From assembly GCA_015709675.1 (NCBI GenBank), contig CP054182.1, positions 2,521,448 to 2,585,447 of the forward strand: a stretch of 64,000 nucleotides of DNA. Reading direction: 5' to 3'. Shown here piece after piece: positions 7,667-15,839 of this stretch. The notes beneath the pieces are model-generated. The model did no database searches, was not told the origin of the DNA, and was given only the letters and a program-made list of their open reading frames with translations. Each line of letters starts with the position of its first letter. The first letter of the stretch is position 1. This DNA comes from Ignavibacteriales bacterium (lineage in GTDB: Bacteria; Bacteroidota; Ignavibacteria; Ignavibacteriales; Ignavibacteriaceae). The translations under genes were made by a program, and so were the position numbers.

Positions 7667-8116
7667 TTATTTGAAATTCCTGGCGACGAAATCGCGGTAT
7701 TTATTTCCCTTTTTTGTTTCGTCGTATTCATCTTCCGAGTTTGCCGGTTCTGTGGCATGAAATGCCCGCATCGGCGGACGCTGCATTTGAGCCTGCTCCT
7801 CGTAGGCATGGGGATGCGGCTGCTCATAGTAATATCCCTGAGGCGGCGGAGGTGCCGGATCATACATCATCTGAGGTGCCTGAGGGGGAGGCGCCTGCTG
7901 CTGATAATAGGGGATCTGCATCGGGGCTTGCGTGATTATGGGCATTTGGGTTAAATGGGACTGTAGTGTCTGCCGGTTGGCAGCTTCGTTCTGTTTAACT
8001 CTCCGTTTGCGGAAGAAATTCAGGGTCTTTTCGGTAAGATGCCATGACAATGCGGCGATTCCCATCAGAAGGAATATGAAAAGCAGGAGCTGGTTAATTC
8101 CGTTTAACAATGTCAT
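7667..8116 (-). CDS. hypothetical membrane-anchored proline/glutamine-rich protein
   Basis: A 149-aa protein that I do not recognise. Residues about 8-28 form a single membrane helix (LLLFIFLLMGIAALSWHL), followed by a basic stretch (FFRKRRVKQ) and then a long low-complexity region rich in Pro, Gln, Met and Tyr (QQQAPPPQAPQ, PAPPPPQGYYYEQP). The end is charged (KYRDFVARNFK). The arrangement suggests an N-terminally anchored cytoplasmic tail. An overlapping frame running on through the tRNA-like repeats is spurious. The Shine-Dalgarno is weak. Likely real because of its ordered composition and fit between neighbours, but function unknown. Confidence 0.6.
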   Translation of the reverse strand: MTLLNGINQLLLFIFLLMGIAALSWHLTEKTLNFFRKRRVKQNEAANRQTLQSHLTQMPIITQAPMQIPYYQQQAPPPQAPQMMYDPAPPPPQGYYYEQPHPHAYEEQAQMQRPPMRAFHATEPANSEDEYDETKKGNKYRDFVARNFK

Positions 8117-8222
8117 GAATAATCCAATTACTATTGACTAAATATAAGTAATAGTTTGGTTCTGTAATATGATGAAAGTTGACCAGAACCGGCAGACGAA
8201 TCAGAGGCGGGGCGACTATGGA

Positions 8223-9353
8223 CTATTTGAGATAAACAAGTTTCCTGACGCTTTTTGAGTCGCCTCCTGATACCGAAAGGTAATAAACCCCGCTGACCGC
8301 TGAGAGTGTACTAAAGTCTAAAACCACTCTCTCCCGGTCTCCGGATGAAACTGTCTGGATAAATGAGGTGAGCAGGTCGCCTGCGGGTGAATATAATGAG
8401 ACCTTTACTTCACCGGCTGAAGGAGCATGAAGATAAAAAGATGTCATACTGTTAAAGGGATTCGGGAAAACTTCTGATATCCTGAATATTTCAGGCTGAT
8501 ACAGTGAGCCCGCAGAAGCAGGGGTAGTTGCATTCTTCCATGCTGTATATATGAGGGAACTAAGCCGGTCAGATGCATTGGAAAAGAGTTGGTTTGTGAA
8601 CCCTGCTGAATACTCCCATAGTTTCTGATAATACTGATTGCTTGATGTGCTGCCTGATATGGCTTTTGCCTGAGCATCCGCGTACAGGACAGAATCTACA
8701 TAACGGTAGTTTTCATAAATAAAACTGAAGGTATATTCTTTCACATCAGGAATATATTCCGCGGAAGTAGTATTGTAAACGATTGAGGAGATATACCGGT
8801 TAATCATTGTTGACTCATAACGGGAATGTACTCCTGACTGACCAGTTAATTGCCCGTTATAGTTTTTAGTCAGATGCAGCGGCATATGTCCGTCACCGAC
8901 ATAGTGGCCAAGATCGGAAGCAAGAAGCATAGCCCGGTGAAGATCATTTCTGCGGAATGCTGCAGTGAGTGAATCCATGGTTATTAAAATTGTCCAGGGA
9001 AGCGTTCCCTGATCAATAACAAAACTCTGTCCGTAGATTGCCACAACTGAATCATAATCATGGGGAATACGACCTGAGCTAACAAACGTCGGATAGTTAT
9101 CAATATCTATATAGTGTTTGGGTCCTTCATTGGGATCATCGCTTTTTCGGTAATCTGCATCGGATGCATGGGCGGATAGGGAATCAGCCCAGCCGGTCAG
9201 GTAGTTCATGGTTGCAGGGAAACACTCGGCTGACTTTTTATTAATGGTGCGGTGTCCGGTATTGCCCCATCCCTGAAGCAGCAGGAGTAATAATAAATAG
9301 ATAAATACTGGTTTATATTTCGCGAACTTTAAGAGAGAAGGCCTTATGGTCAT
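8223..9353 (-). CDS. secreted S1/P1 nuclease- or zinc phospholipase C-like protein with T9SS domain
   Basis: A 376-aa protein with an N-terminal signal segment (residues about 14-27). The mature enzyme probably begins at Trp29 (WGNTGH), as zinc-dependent S1/P1 nucleases and phospholipase C use the N-terminal Trp and nearby His as metal ligands. Further likely zinc ligands sit in DLGHYVGDGHMPLHL (His150, Asp154, His156, His160) and GVHSRYE (His176, Glu180). From about residue 290 there is a T9SS type A sorting domain (FPNPFNSM, GVYYLSV, KSVRKLVYLK). It would hydrolyse nucleic acid or phospholipid at the cell surface or outside. Nuclease and lipase cannot be separated by eye. The next gene in the same direction starts 4 bp upstream. 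Confidence 0.8.
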   Translation of the reverse strand: MTIRPSLLKFAKYKPVFIYLLLLLLLQGWGNTGHRTINKKSAECFPATMNYLTGWADSLSAHASDADYRKSDDPNEGPKHYIDIDNYPTFVSSGRIPHDYDSVVAIYGQSFVIDQGTLPWTILITMDSLTAAFRRNDLHRAMLLASDLGHYVGDGHMPLHLTKNYNGQLTGQSGVHSRYESTMINRYISSIVYNTTSAEYIPDVKEYTFSFIYENYRYVDSVLYADAQAKAISGSTSSNQYYQKLWEYSAGFTNQLFSNASDRLSSLIYTAWKNATTPASAGSLYQPEIFRISEVFPNPFNSMTSFYLHAPSAGEVKVSLYSPAGDLLTSFIQTVSSGDRERVVLDFSTLSAVSGVYYLSVSGGDSKSVRKLVYLK

Positions 9354-9357
9354 TCAA

Positions 9358-10164
9358 TTATTTTTCTTTGTTATCGTATGATGTGAACTGCCGGCTGAAA
9401 AAAAGAAAATGGTAGGGGATGCTTTCTTTCCAGTACTGCCAGGTATGTCCCCCCGGACGGCTGATGAATTGGATATCAAATTTTTTCTGCTTAGCGAGAT
9501 TATAAAACTCCCTGTTTACTTCATAGGCAAAATCTTCTGTGCCGCAGTCAATAATTATTTTATTTATAAATGCAGAGGATACAACTAATTTTCCCATTGG
9601 TGAATATACATAGTATCGTTCACCGTAATCTTTGTATTGACCAAGCACTTTTTCAAGACCCCACCGGTTGGGGAAATGGGTGAGGTCGAGGACTCCGCTG
9701 GTGCTTCCTGCTGCTTTAATTTTATCCGGGTAATGAAGAAGAAGTGATAATGCTCCGAAACCTCCCATACTTAATCCTGAAACAAATACATTTTTTGAAT
9801 CTATATTAAATGTATTGATCATTAAAGGAAGAAGTTCGTTTATGAAGTAACTCTGATACTGTATATTTTCGCGCACGGGACTGTTGATATACCATGAGTC
9901 ATAAAAACCAGAAGGGGAGATGATATAACACAAATACTGGTCAGCAAGCTGCTGCAGATCAGTAATTTTATCCCACTGCCGGAAATCACCGGACCAGCCA
10001 TGCAGAAGAAAAACAGCGGGGAGTTTTTCATTTTCAAATTCTTTATCCGGCATGGTGACCAGAATAGTATCAGCGTAGGGGATTCTGCCAGACTCCATTA
10101 TAATGGTCTGCTGTATGCTGAAGGCATTGCAGATAAGCAGCGATATAAATAAGAGTAATTTCAT
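9358..10164 (-). CDS. secreted alpha/beta-hydrolase esterase
   Basis: A 268-aa protein with a short signal peptide (residues 1-17). The esterase-D/feruloyl-esterase-like fold shows an oxyanion motif HGW (55-57), the nucleophile elbow GLSMGG (Ser132), the acid CGTEDF (Asp211) and the catalytic His in GGHTWQYW (His240). It is likely to cleave carbohydrate or acyl esters in the periplasm or outside. Gaps of 4 bp on both sides place it in an operon with the S1/P1-like protein and the debranching-type lipoprotein, suggesting a secreted nutrient-scavenging set. Substrate unproven. Confidence 0.85.
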   Translation of the reverse strand: MKLLLFISLLICNAFSIQQTIIMESGRIPYADTILVTMPDKEFENEKLPAVFLLHGWSGDFRQWDKITDLQQLADQYLCYIISPSGFYDSWYINSPVRENIQYQSYFINELLPLMINTFNIDSKNVFVSGLSMGGFGALSLLLHYPDKIKAAGSTSGVLDLTHFPNRWGLEKVLGQYKDYGERYYVYSPMGKLVVSSAFINKIIIDCGTEDFAYEVNREFYNLAKQKKFDIQFISRPGGHTWQYWKESIPYHFLFFSRQFTSYDNKEK

Positions 10165-10168
10165 TGTG

Positions 10169-13129
10169 CTAATTTATTAAAAGGATGTCATACACAAAGT
10201 CATCAGAATCCTTTGATCTTCCGCCTCCACTCCATTCTTCAGCTTTCTTGCCAACGGCACGGAATTCACCGGTGCCTGCTCCGCCATGGTCATCCTGCCC
10301 GCCTGAAAGCAGAGTGATCTTGCTTTTAGCAGTGATGACACCTATTAAACGCTTTGGGACTGAAAATGAAATGGTTTTCTCAGAAACACTGCCAAGCGGA
10401 TTTGCGATATCTTCCGGTTTGGGCATATACGCAGCCAGTACTTTGCCTTTTGCATCGCGGACTTCATATCCGCCTCCTACAATAACCGATCTGCTGTATT
10501 TGCGGTCAGAAGGCACAGTATATTTGCTGTTTATGGGGGAGAGAGCTGATTTGTCATACCCCTCGCCGTCAATCAGCAGAGTAAGCAGAGTAAGCTGATA
10601 ACCATATTCCCGATGCCATCCGGGATTGTGCAGATTAGCCATCTTTACCGTGAAGTGGTACAGTGAATCGCTCTCAGTTATGTTCAACGATTCAATATCA
10701 AGAATTCCGGCAGGGAAATTCGGATTAAGCGGGTACTGATATTTTTCATCTTTCAGTTTGTCATTAGCGTTGATCAGCGGTTTGGCTGATTTGTTATCTG
10801 CCTTAACGACATGATGAGGAATGAGTTCATAATCGGGACCACGGAGTGATTTCAGCCCGGCAACAATCTGCGGCTGTGCAAAGCGGAAACGGGAATAGAA
10901 CGACTGATTTTCCTGCGGGTCAGCATAAAAATCATTCGTGACGGAAATATTGCTTCCGTTCCTGAATACATTCATGTTGGCATTGGTTCTTGCGTAGGAG
11001 GGAACCTCAAGGGTGAGGATATCATCCTGCTGTATATCAGTTTTAATCTGGAAATTTGAACCTGCATAATTGATTAATGCGATGCCGATATCAATCAGCG
11101 AGTCTATTTTTTCACCGCGGACGGTTATACGGCACTGCGACTGATTATAATCATAGAGAAATGAAAGGGTATTTCCCTTAAACTGCTTTTTGAACTCAAC
11201 TTTTGTCAGCTTTTTCGGCAGTGAGGGGAGAAGATATACGGCATTGCCCGGTGCATCAGGATGCCAGCCGAGGAAGTCATCATTGATATTGCGTATATAC
11301 TCAGCCAGACTCCATGCCTGCGACCAGGTTCCTGAAAGCCGCGGTTCTTTTTCTCCATTACGGGGCATTGCGTCGGAAAGTTCAGCAAGAGTTCCTACAC
11401 CCCATCTATGAAGAATCTGATGGGTCTGCTCTTCGATAAGCACCCAGGCGGAATCTGCGAAACCGTGAGATACCATAGCGGAAACAGCCGGGCCTGAGGT
11501 CCACTGCCAGATGATGCCGTTATGATAGGCAGCATCCTTGACATAGTATGGCGGATTCTGATGATATGGATGAAAATTCTCATCCTTCCATGAAAGTGAG
11601 AGCACACCGCGTGGGGAAATGATTTCCGGTGCAGAGTTGAGAATGATTTCCATACGCTTGCGGTAGTCTGAGATCAAACCGGATGCGTTTAATACCGGGT
11701 AGATATTCGGCCGCATTTGCAGATCAGGTGATCCGTCCGCGTTCAGGTGGTCATATATACGCTTGCCGGCTTCATCGTAAAAGAACTTTTCGAAATTAAG
11801 AACCAGTTTCTGCTTCTGGATAGCAGCGCGGAGAGCCGTGATGGTATCCTGAGTCATGTAGGAAATCTTCTCGGTTATATCAAGCTGCTGGTACCAGAGC
11901 GCCTGAATATCATTTGCACGGTTGCCGCGGGGGGACCATGGTCCCTGCGGACCTTTCGCATCCATCCAGGTGTCAGCATCATCGTGAGTGATGAAGCCGT
12001 TTATATCAGTAAAGTTTGCCAGACTTGCTTCAAACGCGGTCTTGATATTTCCTGCAATCTGTTTCAGGAAATCCTCATCACCGCTTGCCTTATAATAATT
12101 GTATGCCTGAATAACCCAGCGCGGAGTTCCGTCCGCAGTGTTATATATTACTTCATTCAGGGTAATCCGGTTCGGAATCCTGCCGTAGAATCGGTCGCTT
12201 TTATCAAGATTCTGATATTTGGCGAATGAGAGGAGTATATTGCGGGCATCCTTCAGGTTGCCGGGGAGAATTGCCGCACCGGGGAGTGAGATGAAGGTAT
12301 CGCGTCCCCAATAGTTGTTAAACCAGGGGAGCCCGGCAAAGATACCTTTTAACTGCTGTTCGGTAACTAAAGCATCCGCGGAGGCAATTGCCCAGAGATA
12401 TGCCTGATCAAAATTCTTGTCATTGGTTTTTATTTCATTTGCCTGAAGCAGCGCTTCGATCCGGTTCTTCTTCGTTACAATCCTTTGTTCGATATTCGCG
12501 AAAACAGCTTCACTCTGGTCATTTTCAGAAGCAAAAAAGAGTACTTTTGTTTCTGTGCCTTTTCCCGTGAACTTCACGATCAGGTCTTGTCCGGAGACAG
12601 CGGCTGAGGCAATTTTTCTGTTGCTTCTAATATATAGCGTGTAACCAGGCACCTTGCTGGTTAAAGAGAGGGCGAGATAGCCGTTTTTCAGGGTGAAATC
12701 CTTCAGCCCGAGATTGAGAATGGTCATGGAATTCACCTCCCCGCTGGAAAGAAGGGCGAAGACTGCATCAAGGGAGTCGGGCATGGCAATCATTTCGATC
12801 ACCGAGCCATAATCACGGGTCAGGTCATAGGGGGTAACTGTTGAAACTGCTTTCTTCCGGTCAAAAACCTGCTCATTCTCCCCGAAGTAGAAATCATTAA
12901 AAACTCTCTGCTCACGGAAAGTCCATCCATGCCAGCCGTCTGTATAAAGGGAATTAGTTTCGCCGCTCAACTGGCTGAAGCGTTTGTTGGTGAAGGAATA
13001 CAACCGGGAGGTATCCTTTATCGTGAGGGCAATTTTATCCGCCAGCGGCTTTTGGCTTTCAGATGCACATCCGGGGAAAATGAAAATTATTACGATAAAG
13101 AGGGTTCTGAGCAGACTGGTAATTCTCAT
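10169..13129 (-). CDS. lipoprotein amylo-alpha-1,6-glucosidase-like enzyme with glucodextranase C-terminal domain
   Basis: A 986-aa protein from the ATG at 13129; a TTG three codons earlier is less likely. A lipobox (IFIFPGC) follows the signal, so it is probably a lipoprotein. The central (alpha/alpha)6-type region carries glycogen-debranching motifs: NYWGRDTFISLPG, YNTADGTPRWVIQ, DADTWMDAKGP and NDIQALWYQQL, and a W/H-rich region around DAAYHNGIIWQW. The last ~200 residues (NLHNPGWHREYGYQL through GGQDDHGGAGTGEFR) match the C-terminal domain of glucodextranase-type enzymes. It would release glucose from alpha-1,6-linked glucans. Debranching and glucodextranase-like activity are both possible. 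Genes with 4-bp gaps follow it. Confidence 0.85.
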   Translation of the reverse strand: MRITSLLRTLFIVIIFIFPGCASESQKPLADKIALTIKDTSRLYSFTNKRFSQLSGETNSLYTDGWHGWTFREQRVFNDFYFGENEQVFDRKKAVSTVTPYDLTRDYGSVIEMIAMPDSLDAVFALLSSGEVNSMTILNLGLKDFTLKNGYLALSLTSKVPGYTLYIRSNRKIASAAVSGQDLIVKFTGKGTETKVLFFASENDQSEAVFANIEQRIVTKKNRIEALLQANEIKTNDKNFDQAYLWAIASADALVTEQQLKGIFAGLPWFNNYWGRDTFISLPGAAILPGNLKDARNILLSFAKYQNLDKSDRFYGRIPNRITLNEVIYNTADGTPRWVIQAYNYYKASGDEDFLKQIAGNIKTAFEASLANFTDINGFITHDDADTWMDAKGPQGPWSPRGNRANDIQALWYQQLDITEKISYMTQDTITALRAAIQKQKLVLNFEKFFYDEAGKRIYDHLNADGSPDLQMRPNIYPVLNASGLISDYRKRMEIILNSAPEIISPRGVLSLSWKDENFHPYHQNPPYYVKDAAYHNGIIWQWTSGPAVSAMVSHGFADSAWVLIEEQTHQILHRWGVGTLAELSDAMPRNGEKEPRLSGTWSQAWSLAEYIRNINDDFLGWHPDAPGNAVYLLPSLPKKLTKVEFKKQFKGNTLSFLYDYNQSQCRITVRGEKIDSLIDIGIALINYAGSNFQIKTDIQQDDILTLEVPSYARTNANMNVFRNGSNISVTNDFYADPQENQSFYSRFRFAQPQIVAGLKSLRGPDYELIPHHVVKADNKSAKPLINANDKLKDEKYQYPLNPNFPAGILDIESLNITESDSLYHFTVKMANLHNPGWHREYGYQLTLLTLLIDGEGYDKSALSPINSKYTVPSDRKYSRSVIVGGGYEVRDAKGKVLAAYMPKPEDIANPLGSVSEKTISFSVPKRLIGVITAKSKITLLSGGQDDHGGAGTGEFRAVGKKAEEWSGGGRSKDSDDFVYDILLIN

Positions 13130-13353
13130 GGTAAACAATAATTATATCTATAATATGTTTCGGGTAAATTCGCGCAAAGTTTCATCCAAATGTAAGAAAA
13201 AGAGGGGAGAGGAGGCAGTGGAATCGGCTTACACCATTTGACATTCAGGGGGCAGAAACCGTGAAGATCAGGGGCAGAATACCGCTAAATACCTTGCCGG
13301 AAAAGCTGTTATTCAATAGTTTAGGGCTGATTTTTACAAAAATTCGGAAGAAC

Positions 13354-13854
13354 ATGAAATCCCTTTTTATCACACTATTTGTTTCGCTGCTCTTTATAAC
13401 CGGCTGCTCAAAGAAAAATGCCGCCACCTACATGGACGAAGCCAAAAATCTCCTTAAGGAGAACAAATACAAAGAAGCGGTGCTGCTTTATGAGGAACTT
13501 ACCAAAGAATATCCCGAGGCCCCTCTGGCGGCTGAAGCATTTTTTGAAATGGCAAAATTGTATCAGGCAAAACTGGTGCCAGGGGTAACTGATATTGATG
13601 CTTATCAGAAAGCCATCACTTCATACACTTCAGTATATGAAAAGTATCCGGACAGCAAGGAAGCTCCGCTGGCACTTTTTATGACCGGATTTATTCTTGC
13701 GAACGAAATGAAACAGTATCCGGCAGCAAAGCAGGCATTCGAGAAATTCATCGCCCAGTACCCGGATCATGAGATGCTTTCCTCAGCTCAGTCAGAACTG
13801 GAGAATATGGGCAAATCACCGGAAGAACTGCTTAATCAGGTAACCCAGCCCTGA
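13354..13854 (+). CDS. TPR-containing lipoprotein (BamD/CpoB-like)
   Basis: 166 aa from the ATG at 13354 (GGAAG just upstream). A longer in-frame start at 13261 would put 31 residues before a perfect lipoprotein signal (LFITLFVSLLFITGC, Cys18). The mature part has tetratricopeptide-type repeats (AKNLLKENKYKEAVLLYEEL, AITSYTSVYEKYPDSKEAPLA, AKQAFEKFIAQYPDHE) like the outer-membrane lipoprotein BamD or periplasmic CpoB/YbgF. Half the length of BamD, so a specific role is not claimed. It overlaps the next gene by 1 nt (TGATG), implying coupling. Confidence 0.8.
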   Translation: MKSLFITLFVSLLFITGCSKKNAATYMDEAKNLLKENKYKEAVLLYEELTKEYPEAPLAAEAFFEMAKLYQAKLVPGVTDIDAYQKAITSYTSVYEKYPDSKEAPLALFMTGFILANEMKQYPAAKQAFEKFIAQYPDHEMLSSAQSELENMGKSPEELLNQVTQP

Positions 13855-14762
13855 TGAAACAGGAGGGAATTGATTATAAAAAATTCCTTAATCCTGAAAC
13901 GGTACTCAAACTTGCTTCGCTTGAAGTAAGGGCAAGATTTATTGTAGAAGGGTTTCTTCTCGGGCTGCACAAGAGTCCCTATCATGGCTTTTCCATTGAG
14001 TTCAGCCAGCACCGGCCGTATATGCAGGGGGATTCGCTGAAGGATGTGGACTGGAAAGTGTTCGGTAAAACCGACCGTTATTTTGTTAAGCAGTATGAGG
14101 AAGAAACCAATCTGCGCTGCAATATCCTGCTGGATATAAGCGCGTCAATGGAATATAAACAGGGGAGCACCGTCCGGAAAATTGATTACGCAGCCACACT
14201 TGCCGCGGCTCTTGCATATCTGATGATCAAGCAGAAAGATGCCGCCGGGCTGGTTCTCTATTCAGATGTGATCCATAAGTATCTGCCTCCGCGCGCAGCG
14301 GAGATATATCTTAAAGAAATACTTTTAACCCTCAGCAAAATTCCCAAAGCAGAAAAAACTGATACCGCCGGCTCACTGAAACTGGTTGCAGAAAAGATTC
14401 ACCGGCGCGGTCTTATCATTATTATATCCGACCTTTTTGATGAGCCGGCATCACTGCTGAAGACCTTCAGGGAACTTCGCTCAACAGGCAATGAAGTGGT
14501 AGTGTTTCATACACTTGACCCCTTCGAACGGAATTTCAATTTTGACAGTGACTCTCTTTTTGTTGATCTTGAATCAGGGGATGAGATGACGGTTCAGCCG
14601 CATCAGCTTAAAAAATCATACCGCGAAGCACTCGCCCGATATACCACAGAAATTAAAACAGGATGCCAGCAGGCGGGCATTGACTATAACCTGCTTGATA
14701 CCTCAGTGCCTTTTGACAAAGCATTATATACCTATCTTCAAAAACGCAGCAGGATGAAATAA
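13854..14762 (+). CDS. DUF58 family (von Willebrand A-like) protein
   Basis: A 302-aa soluble protein of the DUF58 family: the family core DSLKDVDWKVFGKTDRYFVKQYEEE is near residues 60-82, followed by a vWA-like DISAS (MIDAS-type, about residue 96). DUF58 proteins usually accompany MoxR ATPases and vWA membrane proteins (e.g. BatA/BatB); none is next to it here. The short minus-strand gap to the convergent PorV-like gene is 28 bp. Family confident, function unknown. Confidence 0.88.
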   Translation: MKQEGIDYKKFLNPETVLKLASLEVRARFIVEGFLLGLHKSPYHGFSIEFSQHRPYMQGDSLKDVDWKVFGKTDRYFVKQYEEETNLRCNILLDISASMEYKQGSTVRKIDYAATLAAALAYLMIKQKDAAGLVLYSDVIHKYLPPRAAEIYLKEILLTLSKIPKAEKTDTAGSLKLVAEKIHRRGLIIIISDLFDEPASLLKTFRELRSTGNEVVVFHTLDPFERNFNFDSDSLFVDLESGDEMTVQPHQLKKSYREALARYTTEIKTGCQQAGIDYNLLDTSVPFDKALYTYLQKRSRMK

Positions 14763-14790
14763 TCACTTTTTTAGTTACGGTTCATTTTTC

Positions 14791-15792
14791 TCAGAATCCA
14801 AGCTGCACGGTGATGATACTCTGGGATGAAAAGTAACGAGCACTGCGGTATGCGTAGTCAACCTTCATATCAAACAGATAATTAAGATGCACCCCCGCAC
14901 CAAATGCAGGGCCGTATATATTACGGTCTTCATCACTTCCGCTGTTCAGAAACGCATACCCTGCCCTCAGAAAAAACTGATTATTATAACTGAATTCCGT
15001 TCCAAGGCGAATCTCACTTTCAGTATAGCTGCTTCCGGAATATAAACCGCTGACGCGCACTCCATAGTTCTCAAACTGCACGGTTTTATAAGTAACACCA
15101 AGTTCTGTGATTAAAGGCAGCTCATCTTCGTTTGTGGAGATTTTTACGATGCGAGGGCCGCGTGTCCCGACAGTATCCCGCGCGGTAATGAGCAGATCAG
15201 AGCCGTCAAACTGCATTGCAGGACCGAAATTCTTTACTACTCCCGCAACGGAAAGTCCGGGAACCGAACCAACATTTTTATAGAGAAAACCAATATCAAA
15301 GGAAACGCCGGTGGCTTCGGCTGCTTTTATTTTTTCATAGATCAGGTTCACAGAGCCGCCGAGTGAAAGGTTATTTCCAATGGTATTAGAATATCCGAGA
15401 CTGTTAACCACGAGGGAAGGGCTGAAAAAATTGCCGGTTCCGTAGGGCATATCAATAGTGGTTTCAGGGATGTCACCAACCTCCAGAGATTTTACGCTGA
15501 AAACCATACTGCCATAATTGCCAAAATTGGCGGCAACGGAGGTGTAAGAAAGCCCCATATCAGCAATCAGCCGCATATAGGAAAACATTCCTGTTATGGT
15601 TGCAAAATCACCATGCACACCGGCCGGATTATAAAAAAAGGAATTAATTCCCTCATTTGCAGCAATATCAGCATTTGCCATGCCGTAAAGAGATGCTGAT
15701 ACAGGAAGAAGCAGATGCTCAGCAGCGGATGTTCCGTTCTGTGCAAAAAGGGGAACAGCAAAGAACATGAATGAAAGAAACAGCTTTTTCAT
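14791..15792 (-). CDS. PorV/PorQ-family (UPF0164) outer-membrane beta-barrel protein
   Basis: A 333-aa protein with a signal peptide (ends PLFA). It shows typical motifs of PorV/PorQ/UPF0164 barrels: ASLYGMANADIAANEGINSFFYNPAG near residues 33-58 and alternating hydrophobic strands ending in an aromatic residue (SIITVQLGF). PorV shuttles cargo from the T9SS translocon to the attachment complex; PorQ-like members are related. It lies 47 bp downstream of the last large cassette protein on the same strand, so it probably belongs to that transcription unit, much as the second PorV-like gene (44897) follows another T9SS protein. Confidence 0.82.
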   Translation of the reverse strand: MKKLFLSFMFFAVPLFAQNGTSAAEHLLLPVSASLYGMANADIAANEGINSFFYNPAGVHGDFATITGMFSYMRLIADMGLSYTSVAANFGNYGSMVFSVKSLEVGDIPETTIDMPYGTGNFFSPSLVVNSLGYSNTIGNNLSLGGSVNLIYEKIKAAEATGVSFDIGFLYKNVGSVPGLSVAGVVKNFGPAMQFDGSDLLITARDTVGTRGPRIVKISTNEDELPLITELGVTYKTVQFENYGVRVSGLYSGSSYTESEIRLGTEFSYNNQFFLRAGYAFLNSGSDEDRNIYGPAFGAGVHLNYLFDMKVDYAYRSARYFSSQSIITVQLGF

Positions 15793-15839
15793 ACGGGTCT
15801 CCTATGAATTAAACAGTTTAAATATAATAAAAATTTCAA

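Noticed and set aside
7345-7863. 172-codon minus-strand frame running through the tRNA-like repeats
   Set aside because: Its C-terminal half is translated tRNA repeat (recurring GLIAQLVWAVPTHRDG-like text), and it overlaps the better-ordered membrane protein at 7667-8116 out of frame.
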